This document shows, piece after piece, positions 34,601-47,062 of a stretch of DNA of 64,000 nucleotides (the stretch's first letter is position 1; the number at the start of each line of letters is the position of its first letter). The notes beneath the pieces are model-generated. The model was not told the origin of the DNA, ran no database searches, and saw nothing but the letters and a program-made list of their open reading frames with translations. Made by a program: the position numbers and the translations under genes. This DNA comes from Plasmodium coatneyi (lineage: Eukaryota; Apicomplexa; Aconoidasida; Haemosporida; Plasmodiidae), in the NCBI RefSeq assembly GCF_001680005.1, contig NC_033567.1, positions 124,001 to 188,000 of the forward strand, read 5' to 3'.

Positions 34601-35646
34601 TCAATCCATGCCGTGTTTTCGTGGGTCGAATTCCATACAACGTTTTAATGCCTCTTCAAAATTGGCTGTTATTGTTGGTTTAAAATTATCACGCACATTT
34701 ATCCTTCTTTCTTCATAACGCTTTATTAACTCCGGTTGCTCGTTTAAATCTACAGATTGTACAAGAATGGATCCAAGATCGTTTTTTCTGACTTTTTCTT
34801 TTCTTAATAATTGTTTTGGAACTTTTCCTGAAGTTTTTCCAACATCTTTCGAAGCTTTTGCAACTGTTTTTTGCACTGATGATGGAGAAGGAGCTTTTTG
34901 CATAACTCGTTCTTGTACTGAGGATACAGAAGGAGATTTCTGTACAACTTCTTCTTCTGCTCCAACTTCTCCTGTAGTTTCTCCATCTTCCTCTATAGCT
35001 TCCTCGTAAGCTTCTGCTAATAACCTCAGAGTTCTTGAATCCACGGCTTTTCTCTCAAGACCATTGTTGCTCATCACATTGTACGAATTACTACCATATT
35101 GGCTCTAAAAAAAAAAAAAAGAAAGGAAGGAAGGGAAGGTTGTTAGTCGTGGTAGTGCTGTAAAATGAATTTTTTTTATAAAATTTATATGAAAAAATTC
35201 AGCAGTCTTTTTCTATTTACATTAATGAAAAGACAGCGAAAATGTAGCGAAAAGGTGGTAGCAAAAGTATAATAGTGTAAAAAGAAAACATAAAAAGAAA
35301 AAATGCATATTCATATTTAAAAAAAAAAAATAAAAGGAAAAACATTTTTAGACATAACAGAAAAAAAAACTATTCCTGACAAATGTACACAGATGAATAT
35401 ATGTGCGTTCAGATACGTCCCTTCTTTTTTGCTGGGTGATAATATTCATTCGTTTGTTCGTTCGTTCATTCATTCATTTGTTGGTTCATTTGTCCATTTT
35501 TCCTTTTTTTTTTTTTTTTTTCTTACCGAATTGGAGCAATTTACAATCCAGACTAGAAGCGCGTACAAGGAAGCTTTGGTGCAAAGGCGAAAAACCACGC
35601 CGCTGCCTTTTCTCCCTTGTTTATTTTGCCTTGTTGTAACAGGCAT
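34601..35646 (-). CDS. Plasmodium exported protein, PEXEL-bearing, unknown function
   Basis: Two exons: 35527-35646 and 34601-35104; 207 aa, phase 0. Exon 1 (MPVTTRQNKQGRKG...) carries a hydrophobic segment ASLYALLVWIVNCS, a recessed signal sequence. Exon 2 starts SQYGSNSYNV and has a PEXEL at residues 67-71 (RLLAE), which predicts cleavage by plasmepsin V and export into the host erythrocyte. After it come an acidic stretch, two related units (SVSSVQERVMQKA / SPSSVQKTVAKA) and a basic segment. The end reads FEEALKRCMEFDPRKHGMD. The intron starts with a poly-T acceptor and contains a reverse copy of the CCTAACAACC-type repeat (35115-35155). I recognise no domain after the PEXEL. Confidence 0.85.
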
Positions 35647-37654
35647 TTTTTTGATATATATACTACAAGAAAAGAAGCCTATTAATATATTAGTTGAAAA
35701 GAACGAATTATTTCTATAGTATTTAATAAGAAATATACTCTAAGTAATGTTAAAAATTTATTAAACACCATATATATATTTCTCTAAAAGTGCTAAAGTA
35801 AAAAAATCTAGAATTCCAAGTAAGAACAAAAAATATTATTATTGAAAAAATGTGAAGAAATATATATAAAATCAACAAATTACTATATATTAAAAGCCTA
35901 CAAATTATTTTTTATAATATTTAAGGTTTAATCATAATTTTGTATTAACTTTTGTACAAAACTTATATTTTATAATTTCTAAAAAAGAAAAAAAAAAAAA
36001 AAAAATTATAATTTATATTTTAAAAAATATTTTTTTTTTCAAAAAATTAAAAAGTTATGTATATATACTGAATGGTAAGAAAAAAAAAACAAACAACTAA
36101 GAATAAACAGATTTATAAATAGCCACCTTTTAAAAAGGATAGAATCAATCTGTTGTCACCACCATTTTGGCTAGAAATGAACAGATTTATAAGGATGAAA
36201 AGTTGTTTCTCAGAGAAAAGATGATTGCTCTTACATATTGTATAATGGAATCGGAATTGAATAGCTTGATAGAAAAAAAAAATAAAAAACAGTGGGCTAT
36301 ATAATAATAAATAGTAAATATATATAACACGGTCCGCATTATGAATTTGGTGAATTATTAATATAGCTAATTGCTAGTCCCCCCTTTTTTTTTTTTTTTT
36401 TAATTGTTACTACATGTACATATTATATCTTGTTTTTTACTTGCTTTTCTTTCTAAATGAGTCCATTCTGAGGGGCTATATAGCTCTATAAAAAAAATTT
36501 ATTTTATTTGATTTATTCGGTTAGTAATAAAATAGCTATTTGTTATTTAAAACTTGTTCCTATATATAGCTTTTAAAAAAAATGAAAACGAATTAGTGTT
36601 ATATACTACCTGCTATTCTGAGAGGGCGTGTTATTACGTAATAACCTACATAGAGAGACTTCAACTTGAAGAGCCAATGTATTATCATAACAAGTTCACA
36701 TGCTTATTCTTTTTTTTCTTCTTTTCATCTATGAACGATCAACACTATATATAATTAATATAACATTAAATAAGTAAAAAAACGAGCATTAAAAAATGAG
36801 AGCTAAAAGGAAAAGTGAAAGAGAATGGGACAACCGCTGCGAGGTGGGCAAGTATATAACCTATATATCATATATACATAGGAATAAATACCAAAAAGTT
36901 AGTAAACACATTTTCGCAAAACTTTTTGAAAATTAAATTTATATTACAATTCTATTTTAATCACATCACACATGTGACATTTGATTCATAACATACATAG
37001 TTATACTTACTGGATGATCGAATTATCGATTTTTAATTAAAAGGTTAAATGATATCTGACAGAATAAAACTAAGAATTGTTTCTTTGGACCAGCTAGAAA
37101 CATTCAACACTGAGTGGACACTTGTTTGTTCCCTTTCTCTTAAAAAAAATGTCCCACGGGGTTATTCAGACAAAAAATTCACAGGGGTTAAACAACTAAA
37201 CAATTAAGTTAATCAGTTAACCCGCAAAAAACTAATTAGTTGATTAAAACAGAAGAAACAGTAAGCGGTCCTTTGTGGCCCTCATCAACATTAGCACATA
37301 TAAATTGTCATGGCATTAATGTAGCGATATAGGCAGAAGAAATGAAACGTTCTTCTCTATAATACAACCACGATTTTAATAACACCTTTTTATGTGCTGT
37401 ACAGAACTAATTAAACATATACCTATTAAAAATATTTGCTTAATGGTAGAAAAATTTACTGTGGGGTTTTTGAAAAGAAATTCACATGCCTTGTGCTAAA
37501 AATATTTATATAAAAATGAAATTTTCAAGTGTCATATATATTAACTCTGAATCGTCAAAATAAATATTTCGCACTATATCGATATAAAAACTGTAGAAAA
37601 AACTTAAATAGTTCCTCTGTCTGAATTTAGACTAAATGTATAAAAAATAGTATG
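35647..37654. other. AT-rich intergenic region
   Basis: Very AT-rich with long poly-A/T tracts. The phrase aacagatttataa occurs twice near 36110 and 36178. No gene was seen. Confidence 0.6.
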
Positions 37655-38187
37655 ACCCTTCAGTTTTTAGGGTTTCAGGTTTTAGGCTTTAGCCTTCAGT
37701 GTGTAGGGTTCAGGTTTTAGGGTTCAGGGTTCAGTTTTTAGGGTTCAGTGTTTAGGGTTTAGGGTTTTGTGGTTTAGGGTTTAGGGTTTTGTGGTTTAGG
37801 GTTTAGGGTTTTGTGGTTTAGGGTTTAGGGTTTTGTGGTTTAGGGTTTAGGGTTTTGTGGTTTAGGGTTTAGGGTTTTGTGGTTTAGCTTTTAGGGTGTG
37901 CGGTCTAGGTTTTCGGGTTCAGGGTTTCGCGTATAGGCTTTAAGTTTTAATTTAGGTGTTTAGAGCTTAGGAGTTCAGGGTTCAGAATTCAGGGCTTAGA
38001 ATTCAGGGTTTAGAATTCAGGGTTTAGGGATCAGGGGTTTAGTGTTCAGGGGTTTAGGGTTCAGGGGTTTAGAGTTGGGGGGTTAGGGTTTAGGGATTAG
38101 TTTCTAGAGTTTAGGATTCAGTGTGTTAGGTTTTAGGGTTCGTGATTTAAGGTTTATGGATTCAGGGCTTAGGGGTGAATGTTTAGG
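37655..38187 (+). repeat. Interstitial telomere-like repeat array
   Basis: The core (about 37750-37885) has six copies of the 22-bp unit tttagggtttagggttttgt plus gg. The flanks are degenerate ttcaggg, tttaggg and ttcagggg units to about 38187. Plasmodium telomeres are GGGTT(T/C)A, and interstitial telomere-like tracts are known in P. knowlesi. Genes on both sides show this is internal. Confidence 0.92.
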
Positions 38188-38522
38188 GAGGAGGATTTTC
38201 TTCCTAAGGAAGAAATTCCTAGGGTATATGTTCCTGAGGAGGATGTTCCTATGGAAGATGTTACTAAGGAACAGGTTCAAAGTTAAGATTCCGGGTTGAG
38301 GGGAGGAAGACGTTCTTCCTAGGGATGATGTCCCTAAGGAAGTTGTTCCTAAGGAACAGGTTCCAAGTTCAAATTCCGGGTTTAGGGAGGAAGACTTTGT
38401 TCCTAGGGGAGGTGTTTTTAAGGAAGATGTTGCAAGCTCAGATTCCGGGTTTAGGGAAGGAAGACTTTGTTCCTGAGGAATGTGTTCCTATGGTTAATGT
38501 TCCTAAGGAACACTTTCCTTAG
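38181..38522 (+). pseudogene. SICAvar: Decayed SICAvar cytoplasmic-tail repeats
   Basis: After the telomere-like array the sequence reads EEDFLPKEEIPRVYVPEEDV and on to KEQVQS then a stop. A second run after a frame change reads EEDVLPRDDVPKE..KEQVPSSNSGFREEDFVP, and a third ends VNVPKEHFP. These resemble the end of the intact SICAvar tail at 3265-3317 (EENVPKEQVPSLDSAF). Stops and frame changes show it is a relic. The membrane exon and the basic start of the tail exon are absent. The Ser-Gly-Phe-Arg codons contain gggtttaggg at 38378-38387 and 38447-38456. Confidence 0.75.
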
Positions 38523-39912
38523 GAAGAAGCAATTTATAGGCAAATTGTGGATGCTTGCTTTTGACGTTTGTGTGTTTTTGAGGAATGTGTGTGAAATGAA
38601 AGAAGAAATGTGTGTGTGTGTGTGTGTGTGTGTTTGATAAAGGAAATTGTATATTTAGATCATTTATTAAAAAAACTGTGAGACAGACGTTATAGGCATA
38701 TAAATAGAAATAAAATATGATAACAATTTTTCACCTTTCCTCCATTGAGCAATGTACATAATTTGTTATAATATTTGTGCAACTTCGTACTTCCTTTTTT
38801 CCTTCCTTTGTTACAATGTTTTAATCATTTTGTAAATTTTTGTCTTTGTAATTTTCTTTTTTCTTTTTTCTTTTTCCTTTTCCCTGGGATCCACCCATGG
38901 GGGGCAGCCGCTATTTATGATCCTTACACGCAAGAACATGCCTGCTAGTCGCCTTGGCATATCATCCGAACAGGTATTTTCCTTTATATATATTTTTTAT
39001 TTATTTTCATTTATTTATTTCTATTAATTTATTTTTATTTTTATATTTATTTTTTTTTTTTTTCGTGTTTGCCTTCGCCAGTTGGAGGCCCCACAGCGAA
39101 GGTGTACATTCACCGCACGGTCTGTGACCAAGGGCCTGGGTTTCGGCGAACATTCGCGACGACCGCTTTCCTCGCTCTGCGTCGCTTCGCCGCGTAACCG
39201 CCCAACTGCCCAACCGATGTCAACCAATCAACCGGTCAACTAATGAACTAATCAACCGCTTGGCCCATTTCGTTCGGGCAATCCAGTACGAAAACGCGTA
39301 ACGCGCGGAACAAATGGCTGCCCGTAAAGTCACCCTTAAAGGAGTTGGTGTTTTAGGGAAGTCGCCAGGGGGAGGGGAAACTCTTCCAGGGGTTTAATCT
39401 ACCATTGTGTGTATGTATATACATATATTGTTGTATGCATGTATGTTCACATTGTTGTATGTTTGTGTGTGTGTGTGTGTGCTGAAGGGCATAAACACGG
39501 AAGGATGAGGTACGTTCGCCTAAGCACCGCTGCACACCGCACGTGCCAGTCGTCATCCCCCTTGACGACACTACCAAAAGGGACATGACTGTCATGGGTT
39601 GCTTCCGTCTGCTCTTCTTCGGCTTTTCCGTTTGCGTGTCTGGATTCCGCATAGATCAGGTGCGTTCTCGATGCGCAGTCATCGTGCGATAAGTACACCC
39701 AAGGGGCGTTCGTAATAAACACATTTATACCCACCCCCCGTTGCTGCTGCTGCTGCCACGATCATTCACCTCGCGGAATCGCTTACGCGGGACGAGAAAA
39801 GCGGTGCAACCCTGTCAGTTAAAGGTTGAGTAGTTATTGTCCTATTTTTGCGGGTAACATGCGCGTGCGCGTGATGAGAGCTAGCCAAAAATGACACACA
39901 AAAGCTTAAGTG

Positions 39913-39946
<34 letters not shown>

Positions 39947-40502
39947 TCCTTTTTTTTTCGTTCTTTAATATGCATAAAACACTTTTTCAAAGATCAGTAC
40001 TTTTTTTTCTTTCGCGCCCCGCTTGGAGTATCTTCCTTTATGTTCTACTTAAACTTACGAATGTAGGAAAAAAAGAAAATAAGGAGAAAATGAAGAATGA
40101 AATGCAATGAAAGGAAAGGAAAAAAGAAAAATGTCATTTTTTTTCTTTCCACACTGTATGAACTTCACGGTTATTTATATCCTTCAGGGGTGTATTGGGA
40201 AAAGGACACCGGTCCATTAAGAAATCCTAAACTTTTTCCACTTTTTCCTTTTTAAATACATTTGGGAAAGTTCGTTTTTTCCCTGCCTCATTGTTATAAT
40301 TTCCCAAATCATTTTGTAAGTTATCATATTCTATTTTCTCATAAGTCATCATAAGAACATATATGTAAATCATTTGTGATACATGTACATTTTCCTCTGA
40401 ACTGTTACTTAGAAACGATTCACGACATTAGCGGTCATATATTCTTCACTTTTCCTAGTTGACAGATCTATTCAGATTCTCCGATTCTTTAGAATTTGTC
40501 TA
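38523..40502. other. Intergenic with GT repeat and GC-richer island
   Basis: Holds a (tg)n tract near 38608-38634, the GC-richer island at 38880-39860, a (TA)n tract near 39918-39942 and AT-rich DNA. No supported gene. Confidence 0.55.
38880..39860. other. GC-richer island, nature unknown
   Basis: Visibly richer in G+C than its surroundings, with frequent CG dinucleotides. Coding-like pieces occur on both strands. On the plus strand, MPASRLGISSEQ (donor at 38974) could splice to a frame at about 39083 reading LEAPQRRCTFTARS. On the minus strand, 39490-39740 reads GINVFITNAPWVYLSHDDCA and on. Neither gives a complete gene. It could be a gene relic, an unrecognised spliced gene or a leader region. 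Confidence 0.4.
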
Positions 40503-41385
40503 TCATTTCCTAGTACATGAGTCTTCATCTGAACTGTAGTAGTCCTCATCATCTTTTATATCACTTCTTCCTCTTGGCTTACGATATGGGCGATTTTCTC
40601 CATTTCCGCTTTTACTGGATGTAACATTAGGGTTATTTGTATTTCCTCGACCAGCAGGAGCTTTACCTACTGTAGACTTTGTCTGTTTATTCGTGCGCGA
40701 TTTATTCTGTTTCGATTCGCTCAAATTCCTTGAGTACGTACTAGCGTATGGTAATTGAACGATTTCTGTTTGTTCTTCATGTATATGGTTGTTCTGTTAA
40801 AGAAAAAAATGTTCACGTGAGAGATTGTAGAATGTAAACATAGTGATAAAGTAGATGTGCAGCGAATACTATGAATTAGATATAATGGGAAAAGTCATGA
40901 ATTAAACAAATATAATATACAACTACAATATGCTACGCAAAACGGTTCTTACATAACATTAATAAACAGCGTCTACATTGATTTAAAGTAAGGAAAACAT
41001 TCTACAGGGACAAAAACATGTGCAGTTAACAGTAGCTGCGCGATAGTGGCATGGCTCGTAACACGTGCAGTATATGCAGTTTGCATAACTTGTACATCCT
41101 ATACACCCATATTTCATCATACAACTCCTACCCTTTTCTTTTTTTTTTTTTTTTTTTATGTGTAAGTGGGCAGGGACTCACCTTTAAAAAGATGCAAGCA
41201 ACAATAAAAAACAGAATAGTTGCTCTCCTAGAGAAAAAGAATCCCAGTGATTTTTTCTCATGGGTATTATATCCTTGACTAGATGATATATTTTGGCTTC
41301 CCACACATCGACATTCTTTACTGCTACTGGCCTCCATAGTTCCTGATAAAGGGGAGCTTGCCACTGTTCTATTCGAATTTACCAT
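40503..41385 (-). CDS. Plasmodium exported protein, PEXEL-bearing, unknown function
   Basis: Two exons: 41182-41385 and 40503-40793; 164 aa, phase 0, donor aag/gtgagt and acceptor aacag. Exon 1 is Ser-rich and ends in a hydrophobic segment (ATILFFIVACIFLK), a recessed signal anchor. Exon 2 begins NNHIHEEQTEIVQLPYAS and has a PEXEL at residues 90-94 (RNLSE). The remainder is short, basic and polar (KQNKSRTNKQTKS), with an acidic end DDEDYYSSDEDSCTRK. This predicts export into the erythrocyte. The PEXEL RNLSE is the same as in the plus-strand gene at 47063, but the downstream parts differ. Confidence 0.83.
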
Positions 41386-44300
41386 GTTGAGTTATGTATG
41401 TTATATATATATAAAATAACTTATCAACAGTAAATTTAAAGAATGTATGGTACAATTTTAAAGAAGAATAAAGGAATGCAGTAAAAATATGTGAGTGTGA
41501 CGGCTTCTTATTTTATTTTTATCCTGAGTAGAATACTATTTACAATATGTAAAAATCAATATATAATTATATTAGTTTGGCAGTATTCTTTCTTCTTTTT
41601 TTCTTTTGTATATATAATATTCTTCGTAGTAGATGAAAAACAGTAGAGAAATAAATTATGCCAAGTTTTAAAAAAAGAAAGAGTGTGCTGTAATTTATTA
41701 AATGTGTAATTGTAGATTTTCTATTCAGTATGTATTTTGTATAGGCCTGAAGGGCTTAGTGAACACATTTTATTTAGTATGCACCTTTTGTATTGAACAA
41801 AGGTTTAAATATTCATAATAGTTTGTTCATGAATCAAAATTTTAAGGGTTTATGATTGCATCCAAGGTTCGTATTTCCAGGGGGTTCATGTTTCATTCAG
41901 TATGTAAATTGCATAAATTTCAAGTGATCAGAGTATGCATGTTCTATTTTAGTATAAATTTCAGAGCGAGGTTTAAAGGCCAATGATGGTGTACATCGAC
42001 GAAGGTTCAGGGGGGATACAATTGTACATATTATGTATGCCGTACATATCGTATGATTCGCATTTCACTTGGTGTATGTTCTGTATAAATTTCAAAAGCT
42101 CAGTGTTTACATTTTTCATAGCATGTATTTAGTACTGCGCGCAGGAGTTTCACGATTTCGCTCACGGATTAGAGTTACAGGGGTTTTGTGATTATGTTTA
42201 TGGATCGAAGTTTTAGGAGGCTCATAATTTAACGCTTTGTTTATCATTTTGCATGATCGTTTGACATGTATAAAATACTGTGTAATCACTACTTATGTGT
42301 GTACACTCCAAACATTTTATAAATTAGGAAAATAAAATTAAAGCACCCAAAATTTAAACGGCTTCTCTACTTATTATATAAATTTGGTGCATTGTTAAAT
42401 ACTGTTAAGCCCCTATACACATGCAGCATAGAAAAAAGCTCATTCATTTGTAACATATATTTACACAGTCTGTGTTTCTCTTCGAGCTCATTTTTTTTTT
42501 TTTTTTTGTATAAATTCATTATAAGAATTTATCATTCTTATAAAATATCCTTCGGGTGTAAAAACTCCTTATGTGTAATTCATTTTTACTAAACTTTAAA
42601 GGCAAAAGGGGTACTTTCTAAGGAGCTATTGATTCTTTCCCTCATTTTTCAAACCTTATATTATATAACACTAAGTGCCTCCTTATTTTTTGTAGCATAT
42701 GGAAAATCGCGCCCTATATAATCACATCATTATATGAGCATTCCTTTTTTTTTTTTTTTTCCTTATAAAGTGTACACGTATCGTTCTGTACCGTATGAAA
42801 ATTCACATAAAAAAAATCTCAATTATTCCATACCATGGTCCAGTGGGTGAATCCAAAGCTGTCACATAACTGTATATAATAAAATCCAATTAAATCTATG
42901 CGATTACTCCCTTCTTTTCCTACTAGTTCGTACACATTCCGGGTACATTTTATTCGTATAAGGGTGTAGTTGTGTATAGTGCATATTGCTATTTATGATC
43001 TGTACGACGTTCTTTTCTGTGCCATGACTGGAGTAATATGTATATGTGGGTAATAAAATGACCTGAAGGAGTATAGAGCAAACTTACATACTCCATGGAG
43101 AGTGCACTGAATTTTGTACTTCGAGCCTGTAATAATATGGGGCTTGCATACAGAAATGAACAATTCATGGCACTATATTCTTTTCTTAATATGCTACAAC
43201 TTTGAAATGAAATGTGCACCTAGGACACTGCTACGTTATTATGCCGCTGAAGTATAATATTATCGTAACAAACTCAAAAAAAATGTCAATAACTTATGCA
43301 TTTATTAAATTATTAATTTTTTATTAACAGTTCGGTTGTACGTACATTCAGCCGTTTAAATGTATATATACAAGTTGCCCATAATTCTTTTTCTGTTGTG
43401 TTCTGCATGTGTACCCTATTTACAAACGCAAGTAATGCGCATTTATTGCACAGTCCAGGACAACCTTTCTGCTCTTCATGAATAAATCATTCTACTCAAA
43501 TAAATTAATGTTCTGAGGTAATATAAAATAGAATATTGACACAGCAGTGCAAATATCCCTTGAGGAATGTATACATTTATATATGATGCATCCAACGTTG
43601 GTATAAAAGGGTCCTACTGATTTTATTTATACAGAATTTATGAAAAAGTAAAGTATATTTCACAAACATTCCTTTAATGGGACATTATGAGAAGAGCGCT
43701 TACTTGAATTATAGTTCGGTTCCGCACATCTGGATCATATGGAAACGTGCCATTCTCCGCATTAGTAGGATTGTGTTGCGCAGTACACAGGCGAATAACA
43801 TATGATTCAGCAATGTTCAAAAGTAGAATATTCCACACAAACATAATACATATATGAAACGGTACAGTTCCTCCCTTTTAAAATATAAGGAAACAAAGTT
43901 GTGGCAAATTATTTAGGTCAAGTACACATTGTGTCTTTCCCCTTGGATGCAGATATGCCTCTACCCGTTCATACTTTCCCATTATACTTATGTGTAAAAA
44001 AATGCGTTCGTCAGGTTCCTTCCCCTCCCCTTCCATGACTCCTTCCATCTTATATTATTTCCACAATTTATTCGTATAATTTAAATTTGTGAGCCGACCG
44101 AAGAATAAATTGCTCCCTCACTTCATTACTTAATTTTCCTCTTTTTCACATTACAAATAGAAAATGGTACCGATATGTCTCGGCGCTACTACCCTAGTGC
44201 ATGTTCCATTGCATACTCGGATCATTTATTCATAATGAATACCTAATTGTAAAAACAATTGTCCCATAAGAATGATGTCCATAGTCGTATAACATGTTCG

Positions 44301-47062
44301 TAACCCTGTTCTTTCTTAGGTACATTAAAATATTTTTTCCCTAAAAGTAGTAAATCTCTCAACAGGAGACACTGCGATTGGTTATTCTTCTAATTTTCCG
44401 GTAATGTAAGGATAAAATTAAATAAGGAACTAATCAACAATATATATTTATTCGCATAGCATCCCCCGTGAGTCATTATTTTGAAGCAACAGGGAATAAA
44501 AAAAAACCTACACAAACTACAGATGACCCCCCTCTTTGGGGGGGCTCATTCGACGTATTTTCCTTTTTTTGCACAATAGTGTTTCCACTATATGATTTAG
44601 AAGGGAGAAAGTGAGAAACAAATAATTTCTCCGCCACACAAGGCTTACATATTTTCCGATGTGTTATTACTTCCTTAATGGAAGTATATAATTTATAAGG
44701 AATGGTACTCCTGCTAAATATATTTCTCCAGTGCTACAAACACATGTTACTTGACATTCCTCGAAGAGTAGTTCATTTTATATGAATAAAATGTTCATTT
44801 CTACACACTAGTTCCTTTGCGCTTATTGTACATTTTGCGTTCATTACATCTTACAAATTAAAAAATTATTCTATTATTTTATATATAATATGCCCTTAAC
44901 AATTTATTCCCATCCCACTGTATAATTGTTTTAATTTGTTAGAGAACCTACGCTGTTAACACTTTCAATCGCATACCATAATATGAATGCGTGTAAAGAG
45001 TGCACTTTGCATCCCCAATATGACTATACCTAAATATACGCGGTGCCTATTATAACAATTAAAGGATAAAGTAATATTCTAATAGATATTCCCTTTTCCT
45101 ATGCACCCTTCATGATATTCAAAAGTCCTAATTACTATTTCTCCTGCTCTAATTATTCATAAGTATTACAGAAACACGTTGGAGATATATGTGTGCGCTT
45201 TCATAGAATAGATGCTCCTCACTAGCATAAACACGTGCATTTTATTACACGATATCAACTAAATATATATTCAGCTCCCGTTCCGAACAAATGTGTACAT
45301 CTATATTAAGCATAAAAAAGGATTTACATACATGTACCAATTTTATTGAATACAATGTTCGCCTGACATGTATTTGCATTCCAATATAAGGTATGAACTG
45401 CCATTTGGAATGATATCCGCAGCAAAATTTTAACTTTCCATCTTATCCTAAAAGTTACGTAATGGGAGATTTTCGTTATTAGAGCACTGTTTTAATATGT
45501 ACAGTTACTATTACACATATTGCACCACGGATCTGCAGAATGCTCACGGAAACATTAGGATAGCTACATTCGTTATGATTAATGAGAATTGCTGCATGTA
45601 ATAGCTGCGTACTTTTTTCTCCCCCTTTTTCTTTTTTTATATATTCTTTTTTCATCTTTCGGTTATATATTTTTTCCCTTTCTTCTAAAATATTTCCTCA
45701 ACAATACAAAAATTTCATCAGCGCCTTACATTGGGCACATTAAAGGTGAAAAATTATACACTATTAAAGATAGTACAATGTTCATTACCAAATATGATTA
45801 TATATTTACTGCTTATAAATTATCATCAACACAACGTAACAGAAATTGGACCATAGCGATAAATTCATATCCAATTTATTGAACTCCTTATAAAAAAAAA
45901 AAACCCTTTTCTTTTTTCTTTGACCTTTTAGGTTGCTGTCAAAAATATTTTTGGTATATGCATTAAAAAAAAAATAACAACTTACCATATATGCTGCCAC
46001 TTCTAATTATATAATGTCAGGAAAGACTCTCTAAAACACATATGTAATACAGATGTAAATTCTAATTCATAGGATTTATCATGCATAAAAAAAAAATTGT
46101 CCCTGTATAGTATTTTTATCATAAAAAAATTATACAACATAATAGAAATTATTCATATATATATTTTATGAAACTGTGGTATGTAGAAATCATAGCGGGT
46201 CGTCTGTTTTTCTATATTGGGCGGCGCCAAAATATTTTTATTCCCTTTTTTTTTTTTTTTTTTTTTTTCTGAAGATTTGTTCTGTAATAAAAACTTTTTT
46301 AACATGCGTAAAAAAAAAAAAAAAATTATTTTCGGCGCAAATTTACATATATTTATATTTTAATAAAAAGTAGCACGTACAAAAATTGTTGTGGGTACGT
46401 TTCAAGTATATGCGTTCTATGAACAACTCAGGTATGCATACAGCATATGCGCATATATATTACCATAAGATCCTTCCGTCTTTTCTTTTTTCATTAATTT
46501 AACATTTCTACATTAAAAAATCTAATGCTTTAATCCGTTGAATGAATGACTACATGCAAAAGAAGGGAAGAATTCAAATTATTTAAAACTAAACAAATTT
46601 CTTATATCTCGGAGCTTCTAAGGGCACAGAATACGCAGACTGCAGACATGCATACATGCAGAGACTGCTTTTTCGCATTTTATATTTTACTTTGTCTTAT
46701 CCTAAAAGAAAAAAAAAAAAAAAAAAAAGAACGTCTAAAAAAAAATATATTTTTTTTTTTTTCTATAAAGAAAAAATTTTATTTAAAAAATTTTTTTTTA
46801 TCTTTTTGTTGAATGAAAGAAGCAATTTTCAAAAAAAACAAACCCAAGCGCTCACTTTTTGTTCTAAAAGGTTAAAATAATATATTCCTACTTTAGCTAT
46901 ATACAATAAAACAAGAATAACTTTCAAATTATACATAAAAGAAATATTCAAACTTGATAAGTACAAGGAAGCAGAGAAAATATAATAATATAATAAATAT
47001 AAAATAAAAATAAACAAGCATATTTTCATTTTATCACCTTCTTAAACAACAATTTGTTCACG
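41386..47062. other. Large AT-rich region without supported genes
   Basis: 5.7 kb. At 41715-42290 there are loose repeats with phrases such as cagtatgtaaattgcataaa and gtgtatgttctgtataaatt about 175 bp apart. Otherwise it has poly-A/T tracts and short chance frames. I see no gene. Confidence 0.55.

Noticed and set aside
37655..38187. True chromosome end
   Set aside because: The array is degenerate and flanked on both sides by genes, so it is interstitial.
39447..39734. Minus-strand frame in the GC-richer island as a confirmed gene
   Set aside because: Coding-like composition, but no start, no matching exon and a GT-repeat at one end. Kept only as an open observation.
41386..47062. Several 60-100 codon frames in the 5.7-kb gap
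   Set aside because: All are AT-driven, rich in Phe/Lys/Ile/Tyr, with no signal exon, PEXEL or splice partner.
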